Part shown: piece after piece, positions 8,460-15,779 of the stretch
Layout of the letters: each line of letters begins with the position of its first letter
Position numbering within the stretch: the first letter of the stretch is position 1
From: Amoeboaphelidium occidentale
Lineage: Eukaryota; Aphelidiomycota; Aphelidea
Assembly: GCA_023515795.1 (NCBI GenBank)
Contig: JALGPX010000155.1
Location: 1 to 25,257 of the forward strand
Direction: 5' to 3'
DNA: 25,257 bases
Notes under the pieces: generated by a model
Databases searched by the model: none
What the model was told of the DNA's origin: nothing
The model's input: the letters and a program-made list of their open reading frames with translations, nothing else
Position numbers and translations under genes: made by a program

Positions 8460-9305
8460 ATGGTCAAGTCTTTTGGTTTATTGAAATCTTCTTCTTCTTC
8501 TTCTGCTTCTTCAGCGCTATTGGTGTCTTTGCTATTGGTTTACTGCATTTTGTTTAATGCTGTTTCAGTTGGTGCATTGCCTGGTCGTTCATCAGGTTCA
8601 TCAGGTAGAAGTTCTTCATCATCATCATCATCTTCTTCTTCTGCTTCATCTGTTGCATCTTTAAGAGCTGGTTCTTCTGTTTCAAAGCCTGGATCTATTG
8701 CCCAATCTCTCAGGCCACAAAGTATTACTCCACCTCCTCCTCCTGCTGCTGCTGCTGCAGTACCTCTAAATAATGCTGCAAAGTTAACTCTCATGCAGAG
8801 AATGAAGAATTTTTTTACACCAAAAAGGGCTAATGCTGGTGCAACAGTGAATACAAGACAGGTTCAGCCTCAGCCTCAAACACAGCCTCAGCCTCAACCT
8901 CAGACTGTTGCTCCTAGAGGTGGTAAAACTACTGCTGCCACTGCTGCTGGTTTAGCTTTAGTTGGTGGTTTAGCCGTTGCTGGTGGCGTTGCTGGTGCTG
9001 TTACTGGTGGTATTGCTTTGGATAAGGCTAATAAGGCTCAATCTGCTGCTGCACAAGCTATTGAAGGTGCAGAGAATGCAAATACTCCAGCTGCTATTAT
9101 TCCTACATCTGCCACAAATCAGGATATTCCAGCTCCAGATCAGCCAGCAACACTTCAACAAGCAGTACAACAAGTTCCAGTGTTTTTGAATGGATTAGCA
9201 TCATCAGCAGTAGCATCAGCAATACCACAGCAGCTGCAACAAATACAACAAGCAGCAACAACAGGACCATTAACAGTTATTCCATCATTGAATACAGTAT
9301 TCTAA
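8460..9305 (+). CDS. Secreted low-complexity protein 1 (novel tandem family)
   Basis: 281 residues; I do not recognise it. A Ser-rich N-region is followed by a hydrophobic core (ALLVSLLLVYCILF) and a likely signal-peptidase site after VGA at about residue 39. The mature chain has Ser-rich, Pro/Ala and Gln-Pro tracts. Then comes a Gly/Ala hydrophobic helix with GxxxG spacing (GLALVGGLAVAGGVAGAV, about 163-180) that could insert in or pack against a membrane, then an Asn/Gln-rich tail ending LNTVF. Residues 146-229 are encoded by a block nearly identical to one in the next gene. It is the first of four tandem genes of similar layout with a shared upstream module. AATAAA lies at 9339-9344. A wall, matrix or effector-like surface role is possible but not shown. 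Confidence 0.8.
   Translation: MVKSFGLLKSSSSSSASSALLVSLLLVYCILFNAVSVGALPGRSSGSSGRSSSSSSSSSSSASSVASLRAGSSVSKPGSIAQSLRPQSITPPPPPAAAAAVPLNNAAKLTLMQRMKNFFTPKRANAGATVNTRQVQPQPQTQPQPQPQTVAPRGGKTTAATAAGLALVGGLAVAGGVAGAVTGGIALDKANKAQSAAAQAIEGAENANTPAAIIPTSATNQDIPAPDQPATLQQAVQQVPVFLNGLASSAVASAIPQQLQQIQQAATTGPLTVIPSLNTVF
8895..9146 (+). repeat. 252-bp block shared with secreted gene 2 (copy 1)
   Basis: It matches 10085-10336 with a single difference (8958 T against 10148 G, Leu to Val). The left edge lies in a Gln-Pro simple repeat. Flanking sequence is far more diverged, including the adjacent conserved PVFLNGL, in which 4 of 7 codons differ synonymously. Confidence 0.92.
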
Positions 9306-9661
9306 ATACTTGATTACTGTTGCGGAAAATATCAAAAGAATAAATTATACGTTTTAAAATTATAATTATATTTGCTGTATTTACAAAGAATCTCTCTCCA
9401 TCATCCTATCTATTAACAAGGAATCTGTCTAATAACAACGATTAGATGCGCGACTCTATTGCTATGGACTTTTTAAGAATTATTCTTTTCTAATTTTTTC
9501 TTTATTTCATTTGTTGTTGTAACCTTGTGGTTGCATGTTGTAACGGTAACATGCCGAATCAAATTGAATCATACCATCTGACATGCGACAATGTGATTTT
9601 CAAGACTGAAATAAATAGCTCGGTTCTATGAATCCTTTTTTTATAATACAAAAAAAATAAT
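9306..9661. promoter_or_regulatory. Intergenic region between secreted genes 1 and 2
   Basis: 356 bp. It holds the AATAAA of gene 1 at 9339-9344, AT-rich sequence, and the promoter of gene 2: GGTTGCA (9529-9535), CGAATCA (9555-9561), ATGTGATT (9591-9598) and the TATA-like AATAAATA (9610-9617). I see no further gene. Confidence 0.55.
9529..9561 (+). promoter_or_regulatory. Shared upstream module of the secreted gene cluster (gene 2)
   Basis: GGTTGCA at 9529-9535 and CGAATCA at 9555-9561 (one base off CCAATCA), spacer 19 nt, 133 bp before the ATG. TGTAACC just upstream and GTAAC just downstream of GGTTGCA make imperfect inverted repeats around it. Confidence 0.55.
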
Positions 9662-10480
9662 ATGAAATTTGTTTGCATTGCTATAGCATTACTATCTATC
9701 GTGTCTCAAGCTGCTCCAGTCAAGGGGATTACCAAACAAACAGGTTCAAGACATACAACAACAAGGACTAGACCAGCATCAGGTGGTGCTGCTGCTTCAA
9801 GTGCACTAGGTCATCCAGGTGGTTATCAACCAAATCCTTTCGCTGGTATGAAACTTGATCAACTTGGAGTCAAGAACACTGCTCATGGTACTGGTGGCGG
9901 TACTGCTGCTAGTGCTGCAAACCTAAGAAGGGCAATGGAGTCAGCTGCAAACAAAAAAGCAGCAGTTGGTTCCTCTACACCAGCAAGAGCATCATCTACA
10001 TCTGAAAGTTTCAAATCGGTACAATCACAAACAATTCGTGCTAAGGAAATCCCTCCTGCAAACCCACAACCTCAGCCTCAACCACAACCTCAGACTGTTG
10101 CTCCTAGAGGTGGTAAAACTACTGCTGCCACTGCTGCTGGTTTAGCTGTAGTTGGTGGTTTAGCCGTTGCTGGTGGCGTTGCTGGTGCTGTTACTGGTGG
10201 TATTGCTTTGGATAAGGCTAATAAGGCTCAATCTGCTGCTGCACAAGCTATTGAAGGTGCAGAGAATGCAAATACTCCAGCTGCTATTATTCCTACATCT
10301 GCCACAAATCAGGATATTCCAGCTCCAGATCAGCCAACACAACAACAAGGAATAATTCCAGCAGCTGCACAAATCCAAAATATTCCATCCACTGCTCCTG
10401 TTTTTTTGAATGGCCTTCGGTCTCCACAGTTGCCAAATAGCCTCTCTGGAACACTTCCACCACTCAATCCGCTATTCTAA
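9662..10480 (+). CDS. Secreted low-complexity protein 2 (novel tandem family)
   Basis: 272 residues, not recognised. A short classical signal peptide (MKFVCIAIALLSIVSQA) has a likely cut before APVKG. A Gly/Ala/Ser/Thr-rich region follows, then a Gln-Pro tract, then residues 142-225 nearly identical to gene 1, including the Gly-zipper hydrophobic helix and the predicted short helix KANKAQSAAAQAIEGAENA. The tail is diverged but keeps PVFLNGL and ends LNPLF, like LNTVF in gene 1, so the two are true paralogues and not just carriers of one inserted block. The N-terminal half shows no similarity to gene 1. The upstream module and TATA spacing match gene 1. Confidence 0.8.
   Translation: MKFVCIAIALLSIVSQAAPVKGITKQTGSRHTTTRTRPASGGAAASSALGHPGGYQPNPFAGMKLDQLGVKNTAHGTGGGTAASAANLRRAMESAANKKAAVGSSTPARASSTSESFKSVQSQTIRAKEIPPANPQPQPQPQPQTVAPRGGKTTAATAAGLAVVGGLAVAGGVAGAVTGGIALDKANKAQSAAAQAIEGAENANTPAAIIPTSATNQDIPAPDQPTQQQGIIPAAAQIQNIPSTAPVFLNGLRSPQLPNSLSGTLPPLNPLF
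10085..10336 (+). repeat. 252-bp block shared with secreted gene 1 (copy 2)
   Basis: 251 of 252 bases match 8895-9146, with the offset constant at 1190 bp. The identity at synonymous sites argues for recent gene conversion or duplication of this segment only. Confidence 0.92.
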
Positions 10481-10615
10481 TAGATATCTTGAAGTATAAT
10501 ATCATGTTTTACATATCTTTAACGCATTCCGCTGATGTGTGACAGTAAATATTTCCATGAACTATGTAGGACTTTAAAGCAACACAGAAGTGTAGAAGGC
10601 ACAATGAAATGTTAC

Positions 10616-10648
10616 GGTTGCAAGATCCAAAACGAAATGGCCCAATCA
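10616..10648 (+). promoter_or_regulatory. Shared upstream module of the secreted gene cluster (gene 3)
   Basis: GGTTGCAAGATCCA begins at 10616 and CCAATCAAA begins at 10642; the spacer between GGTTGCA and CCAATCA is 19 nt. It lies 117 bp before the ATG, the same distance as in gene 4, which has the same extended halves. Confidence 0.65.
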
Positions 10649-10732
10649 AAACTCCATATCACGTTTCGCTGCTACGACGGCAAGTAACCTTAAAAGCAAG
10701 CAAAAGCAGCTTCATAGCATTCTTTCTTAAGA

Positions 10733-11248
10733 ATGAAATATCTTATCTCTTTTGTCGTGTTGTTTTACGCCGCTTACGCGCCTCCTCCCCCATTAACTAG
10801 AAGTCCAGCACTCCCAAGAAATCCAGCTCCTGCTGGTTCAAATACTCAACACTTTTCCAACATGTTTGGAGGTTTGGGAAAACCTGCTCCTCTGCCTATT
10901 CCTGGAGCTGCTGCTGCTATTCAAATGTCGGCGTCTACCCAGAACCAAATGGCTGCAGCTGCAATTGCAAGAGCACAAACTGGGAATCCATCAGTTTTGA
11001 ATGCTCAAGCGACAAGCGGACGTCCAGTATCTGCTTCAGGACCTGTTCCACAAGCAAGACCAGAATCACAACGTTCGCCGTCCTCTGTTAATTCATTTGG
11101 CTCCTCTTCATCCAGCGCATCTAGTGTTCCAACAAAAGGCTCATTGGTTCGTAAACTTGTACCATCAGCGGGACTACTAGCTGTCAGTACCGTAGTTGCC
11201 GGCGTATTTGGCCATGAACTCGCTACCAAGAAAAAAGGATCTCCCTAA
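10733..11248 (+). CDS. Secreted low-complexity protein 3 (novel tandem family)
   Basis: 171 residues, not recognised. The signal peptide MKYLISFVVLFYAAYA is followed at once by PPPP. The body is Pro/Ala/Ser/Gln-rich and includes a Ser run (about 121-131). Near the C-terminus lies one hydrophobic segment (AGLLAVSTVVAGVFG) flanked by basic residues (VRKLV before, ATKKKG after), consistent with a membrane anchor. It aligns loosely with gene 4: Pro-rich start, SGRPVSASG against NSRPISAG, Ser-rich linker, terminal helix. AATAAA at 11305-11310 is a likely poly(A) signal. Function unknown. Confidence 0.75.
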   Translation: MKYLISFVVLFYAAYAPPPPLTRSPALPRNPAPAGSNTQHFSNMFGGLGKPAPLPIPGAAAAIQMSASTQNQMAAAAIARAQTGNPSVLNAQATSGRPVSASGPVPQARPESQRSPSSVNSFGSSSSSASSVPTKGSLVRKLVPSAGLLAVSTVVAGVFGHELATKKKGSP

Positions 11249-11304
11249 ATAGAGTTCATTGAAAAATCGAAATGAAAGCAAATCAAACTATACTCTAGGA
11301 AACT

Positions 11305-11310
11305 AATAAA
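11305..11310 (+). terminator. Poly(A) signal of secreted gene 3
   Basis: AATAAA lies 57 bp after the stop codon of gene 3 and before the promoter module of gene 4, the expected order. Confidence 0.45.
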
Positions 11311-11375
11311 AAATATTTGAGAAATGCTCGTATCCCATACGTTCTGTTTGATTTCAAAGTAACCCGAAAGGATTT

Positions 11376-11408
11376 GGTTGCAAGATCCACCTTTGGAAAG
11401 ACCAATCA
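11376..11408 (+). promoter_or_regulatory. Shared upstream module of the secreted gene cluster (gene 4)
   Basis: GGTTGCAAGATCCA begins at 11376 and CCAATCAAA begins at 11402, spacer 19 nt, 117 bp before the ATG. Spacing, extended halves and distance to the start are identical to gene 3, while the bases between are mostly different. Confidence 0.65.
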
Positions 11409-11492
11409 AACAAATATGTCGACGTTCCATATTTGCAACAAAGAAACCAAAGCCCATAATACATGCTTAATATGGATAATTCTTTTTCATAA

Positions 11493-12065
11493 ATGAAACT
11501 ACTAATCTTTATCTCTCTAATTTCTGTTGCTATTGCTCCTCCTCCGGTCGTTCCAAGACCAGTAACTGGTACTACAGTGAACACAATCCCGATTGGACAA
11601 CCGATGGCAGCTGGTTCAGTCGCCATCGGAGTTCCTATAAGGCCGCCAAATAATCCTGCTTTAGCAAATGGCGGAATCAGTAATGCCAGGGCAGCGCAAC
11701 ATGTTGCCACCACAAGAGATTTCATGCGTGCTTTGGAATTGCAACGAGTTCAACCAAGAGGACCGGCTCCTATTCGCCCTCAGACAGTGATAACTTCGCC
11801 AGCAAACGGCGCAGCAAACTCCCGTCCGATCTCAGCGGGTTTGGGAACAGGGCTTTCCAGTCCTATACAAAATCCTAATACTATTGGCGCAGGAAGAGTT
11901 GTACCTTCTCGTTTAGGGTCAGCATCATCGATATCAAGCACCTCTTCTGGCGTTTCCAGAAGTTTAGTCTCAGGGACTTTTGCATTTGAGATTTTGAGTG
12001 GTCTAGGTCTTCTTGTTGCTTCCGGGATTGCGGCTGGTGTTGCTGTTTCCCAGACTGGAAAATGA
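11493..12065 (+). CDS. Secreted low-complexity protein 4 (novel tandem family)
   Basis: 190 residues, not recognised. The signal peptide MKLLIFISLISVAIA is followed by PPPVVPRP, as in gene 3. The body is Pro/Ala/Gly/Asn/Ser-rich with little charge. A Ser-rich linker leads to a C-terminal hydrophobic Gly-zipper-like helix (LSGLGLLVASGIAAGVAV) and a very short tail (SQTGK). A GPI-type signal is an alternative reading of the C-terminus, since the chain ends soon after the hydrophobic stretch. AATAAA at 12112-12117 is the probable poly(A) signal. It is the last gene of the cluster and converges with the AlkD-like gene 65 bp away. Confidence 0.75.
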   Translation: MKLLIFISLISVAIAPPPVVPRPVTGTTVNTIPIGQPMAAGSVAIGVPIRPPNNPALANGGISNARAAQHVATTRDFMRALELQRVQPRGPAPIRPQTVITSPANGAANSRPISAGLGTGLSSPIQNPNTIGAGRVVPSRLGSASSISSTSSGVSRSLVSGTFAFEILSGLGLLVASGIAAGVAVSQTGK

Positions 12066-12111
12066 TATCATTTCAGCAAACATATTCAAATACAATTAAA
12101 GAACCAGTAAA

Positions 12112-12117
12112 AATAAA
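12112..12117 (+). terminator. Poly(A) signal of secreted gene 4
   Basis: AATAAA lies 46 bp after the stop codon, just short of the convergent AlkD-like gene. Confidence 0.45.
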
Positions 12118-12130
12118 ACTCTTTCCGAAA

Positions 12131-13015
12131 TCAAATTAATCTTTTTGACATGTAGCTTTTTCGTTTAGTTGCCGTCATCTTCTCAATAGCATATCTGAGC
12201 ATAACTTTAGGCATTTTCTCAGCGTTCTTATCGAGGAATTGTTCCAAGACAGTCTTCTTTTGCTTCCAAACTTCTCTCAGCATCCAGCCAGTGGCTTTAT
12301 GAATGAGATCATGATTCCCTGCTTTACCAAAAGGAGTCTTATCAACATTAATTTGATCAAGCACCGAGCCTGCCAACATGAGAATCTCGTTGAATCTTCC
12401 TGCCTTGATCAAAGCCCAAGTAGAGACTATGGCTATTCTCCGAGGCCAAACACCTAAAGTATTTGATTTTCCTTCTGTCAAAGTGACATTGTCGATATCA
12501 AACGCTGATACTTCAATGTGATATCGAGAAGCTAGCGACTTGAGGCAATCTTTCCAACCATCCGAAACAAGTGCAGTCAACACAACAGTATGATCAATAA
12601 TATCATCGCCACCCATGATCATGTAATCTCCCAAAATGTAATGCGCAGAACAGTCAACAAGGTCCCAATTACACAGCAACTCACAACAACTCAAATACTC
12701 CAAAACAATCTTCAACGTCAACTTTGCATCGAGAAGCTTTTTACTATTCTCATACTTCTTGACAAAAGCCAGGCATCCCAGCATCTTCTCTTCATGATAG
12801 TCACTCAGAAGCCAACCATTAATCTGTTCGGATAAAGGCATATTAAGAAAGTATTGCATATTATCACCCAAAAGCTTTCTAAGCTCTGGCATCTGAACAC
12901 CATAAAACAATTCACCATCGCCGTAGTCACCCGGTTTAGTCTGAAAGAAGCTCTGAAGTATTTTTGCCTTTTGAGGTTTCTGAAGTGCGCGCAGTTCTGT
13001 CTTGACTCTTTCCAT
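12131..13015 (-). CDS. AlkD-like DNA alkylation repair enzyme (HEAT-repeat DNA glycosylase)
   Basis: 294 residues from the ATG at 13015 (MERVKTELRAL). The frame stays open to another ATG at 13078, but that start lies beyond the divergent neighbour's start, and the family usually begins about here. Family signatures: GDYGDGELFYGVQMPELRKL (AlkD GYGEGD/GVRVPDLR type) near 29-48; NWDLVD at 116-121, giving the Trp (117) and catalytic Asp (121) of the W-x-x-x-D motif; and WPRRIAI near 190, giving the conserved Arg (193). AlkD removes N3- and N7-alkylated purines without base flipping; eukaryotic homologues occur in scattered protists and some animals. The stretch between Asp and Arg is about 35 residues longer than in bacterial AlkD. 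All key residues are present, so activity is likely. Confidence 0.82.
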   Translation of the reverse strand: MERVKTELRALQKPQKAKILQSFFQTKPGDYGDGELFYGVQMPELRKLLGDNMQYFLNMPLSEQINGWLLSDYHEEKMLGCLAFVKKYENSKKLLDAKLTLKIVLEYLSCCELLCNWDLVDCSAHYILGDYMIMGGDDIIDHTVVLTALVSDGWKDCLKSLASRYHIEVSAFDIDNVTLTEGKSNTLGVWPRRIAIVSTWALIKAGRFNEILMLAGSVLDQINVDKTPFGKAGNHDLIHKATGWMLREVWKQKKTVLEQFLDKNAEKMPKVMLRYAIEKMTATKRKSYMSKRLI

Positions 13016-13031
13016 TCTTTCAGTTGATTGT

Positions 13032-14537
13032 ATGGAAAAGAGACAATTTGAGGAATTATCCGCGGTCATTGACGACATTCTGAAGCCAAAGTTCCATGAG
13101 CGAATTCAAAAGTGCGCAGAATTAAATGAAAGAGTGGATTCACTTTACTACGGTGTCTGTGAGGCTGAGCAGCTGATTAAATCGTGTCTGGTTCGATTGA
13201 ACATGTTGTCTGATAGCAGAAGGGTTTCCGCAGAAGAGGGCACAGCTGTAATTGAATTCCGATCGCCTTTACTTGCGGCTGGACATGCTGAAGATGTTCC
13301 GTTGGAGGCTCGCTGTCACGAATTACCAAAATTTGAAAGCAAGTTGCCAAATTTCCCGTTGTATGGTTCTGTTGACTTTTATGATGACACTTGGCTAAAT
13401 GGAAAGAGTGCACATGATGTTTTACCTAAAGCTGAAAGGAAGGAAGAATTTCCAGAGGTTCCGAAAGATACTTCTGTCGTAAAGTCTTTGCTTGATAAGG
13501 TTGAAGGTGATTCAGATAAGGATGATTACCAAATTAAGCTCAAAGATGAAGTTTTAGATGATAATCCGTTTATGGCTGATTATCCATCAGAACAAGTTGA
13601 ATCCATGCAAACATCACCGCGAAGTTCTAATGCAGCAAGTTTGTTCAGAAAGAAACCTGTTGGTGGCGTTCCAGTGTTTTCAGAATCTGTAGATGATCAA
13701 CTACGTAAACGAACAGTTTCAAATGGTTCGGCTTATGAGGCAATAGCAGAAGCTGCGAACACTGCTATTGCTGTTTCAAATGCATCGAAGCGACCAAATG
13801 AATTATTCTCGTCGCTCTTTGAAGATGATGATAATGACAAATTTCTTGGTTCTAGTAGCAAATCTGTTACATTTAAAGAACAAGATAAGAAGGTGAATGA
13901 AAAGTTATCCAGCTTGTTGGTTGATGCAAAACCATCTGTTCCTGAATACGTTCCTGCTCCAGTACCTGTCAGTGATACCTTAAATAAGAATCCATGGGCA
14001 TCTTCCGAATCTATTGGAGACTCCACAGCTGATTTAGTTCTGCCTGCGATGGGCAGCACCGATTATTTGGTAACTTCGAAAACTAAATCAAGACCAAGGC
14101 CCGCCAGATTGCAAAAGTTAAGCAACACGCCTAAATCCCCGGCTACTGGCAGTTCTTCTCCACGAGATACAGTGTCTCCAAAGAACAAACTCAAAGTTTT
14201 GTTTGATGATATGGAAGGCGCATCGCCATATTCTCCTAATCCTTTTGTTTCAACATCTAATGTGATAGAAAACAAGGCTGAAAGCAAAATGAGCTCCTTG
14301 TTTGATCGAAAGAATGAAGAGGATACCAGAAAGGAATTGAGTTCTAGCGGACTGTTTACAGCGCCGAAGGAAAGCAAAGCTATTTCATCTACTTCTAAGG
14401 CTGACCTATTTGGAGATGCAAAAGAAGATAAATCATCTAAGCCTACAACCATCAACTCAAGCTCATTATTTGGGGATGAAGATAATAGCGCAGTTAATCG
14501 AAGTAAACTGTTAAAAAGTCTCTTCGACGAAGACTAA
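13032..14537 (+). CDS. Acidic LF-motif protein, possibly a short FAM21 (WASH complex subunit 2)
   Basis: 501 residues from the ATG MEKRQFEEL; an upstream TTG in frame is not needed. The N-terminal 70 residues look helical (FHERIQKCAELNERVDSLYYG), ending in a segment (LNMLSDSRRV) that loosely recalls the FAM21 head. The rest is disordered and acidic with spaced LF motifs: SLFEDDDNDKF, VLFDDMEGAS, SLFDRKNEED, DLFGDAKEDK, SLFGDEDNS and the final SLFDED. FAM21 uses such repeats on endosomes to bind retromer and capping protein. Two NPF tripeptides could bind EH domains. The length is less than half of animal FAM21, and the head similarity is weak. Another endocytic adaptor is a fair alternative. 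Its start lies 16 bp from that of the divergent AlkD-like gene. Confidence 0.5.
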   Translation: MEKRQFEELSAVIDDILKPKFHERIQKCAELNERVDSLYYGVCEAEQLIKSCLVRLNMLSDSRRVSAEEGTAVIEFRSPLLAAGHAEDVPLEARCHELPKFESKLPNFPLYGSVDFYDDTWLNGKSAHDVLPKAERKEEFPEVPKDTSVVKSLLDKVEGDSDKDDYQIKLKDEVLDDNPFMADYPSEQVESMQTSPRSSNAASLFRKKPVGGVPVFSESVDDQLRKRTVSNGSAYEAIAEAANTAIAVSNASKRPNELFSSLFEDDDNDKFLGSSSKSVTFKEQDKKVNEKLSSLLVDAKPSVPEYVPAPVPVSDTLNKNPWASSESIGDSTADLVLPAMGSTDYLVTSKTKSRPRPARLQKLSNTPKSPATGSSSPRDTVSPKNKLKVLFDDMEGASPYSPNPFVSTSNVIENKAESKMSSLFDRKNEEDTRKELSSSGLFTAPKESKAISSTSKADLFGDAKEDKSSKPTTINSSSLFGDEDNSAVNRSKLLKSLFDED

Positions 14538-14644
14538 AATCATCGAGTGCTGTTGTGATGCCGCAGTTTAAACTTAGTTTAATTGATATCGCGCGAGTTA
14601 AGAACGCTTTCAATTGAATAGAAAACAATATCTTCGTGAGTTAA

Positions 14645-15688
<1,044 letters not shown>

Positions 15689-15692
15689 TTGG

Positions 15693-15701
15693 AATAAATA
15701 G
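15693..15701 (+). promoter_or_regulatory. AATAAATAG: poly(A) signal and/or TATA-like box
   Basis: It lies 5 bp after the GDP-fucose synthase stop and 87 bp before the next ATG. The same ATAAATAG core lies before the kelch gene (16729-16737) and secreted gene 2 (9610-9618), which favours a promoter role, but a poly(A) role for the upstream gene is equally possible. Confidence 0.4.
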
Positions 15702-15779
15702 CCGAAGGAAGGTTCTGTGACTCTGGAACCACAAATCTATTTTTACGTCATCGCGATTGTTACAACACAGTGTAATCAG

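Noticed and set aside
8540-8794. Antisense acidic frame inside secreted gene 1
   Set aside because: Its Asp/Glu run is the complement of a Ser-codon repeat and it has no independent support.
8895-10336. The 252-bp direct repeat as a transposable element or CRISPR-like repeat
   Set aside because: It is in-frame coding sequence in both genes, with no terminal repeats, target duplications or spacers.
8970-10378. Two nearly identical antisense frames (8970-9173 and 10160-10378) and two plus-strand frames rich in Leu
   Set aside because: They are shadows of the shared 252-bp block in other frames; their similarity follows from the DNA identity.
9662-10480. Secreted gene 2 as an assembly duplicate of gene 1
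   Set aside because: Signal peptides, N-terminal halves and tails differ fully; only the block is shared and there is no N between the genes.
13002-13031. Earlier start for the LF-motif gene
   Set aside because: The extension begins with TTG and lies over the AlkD-like start; the ATG at 13032 is sufficient.
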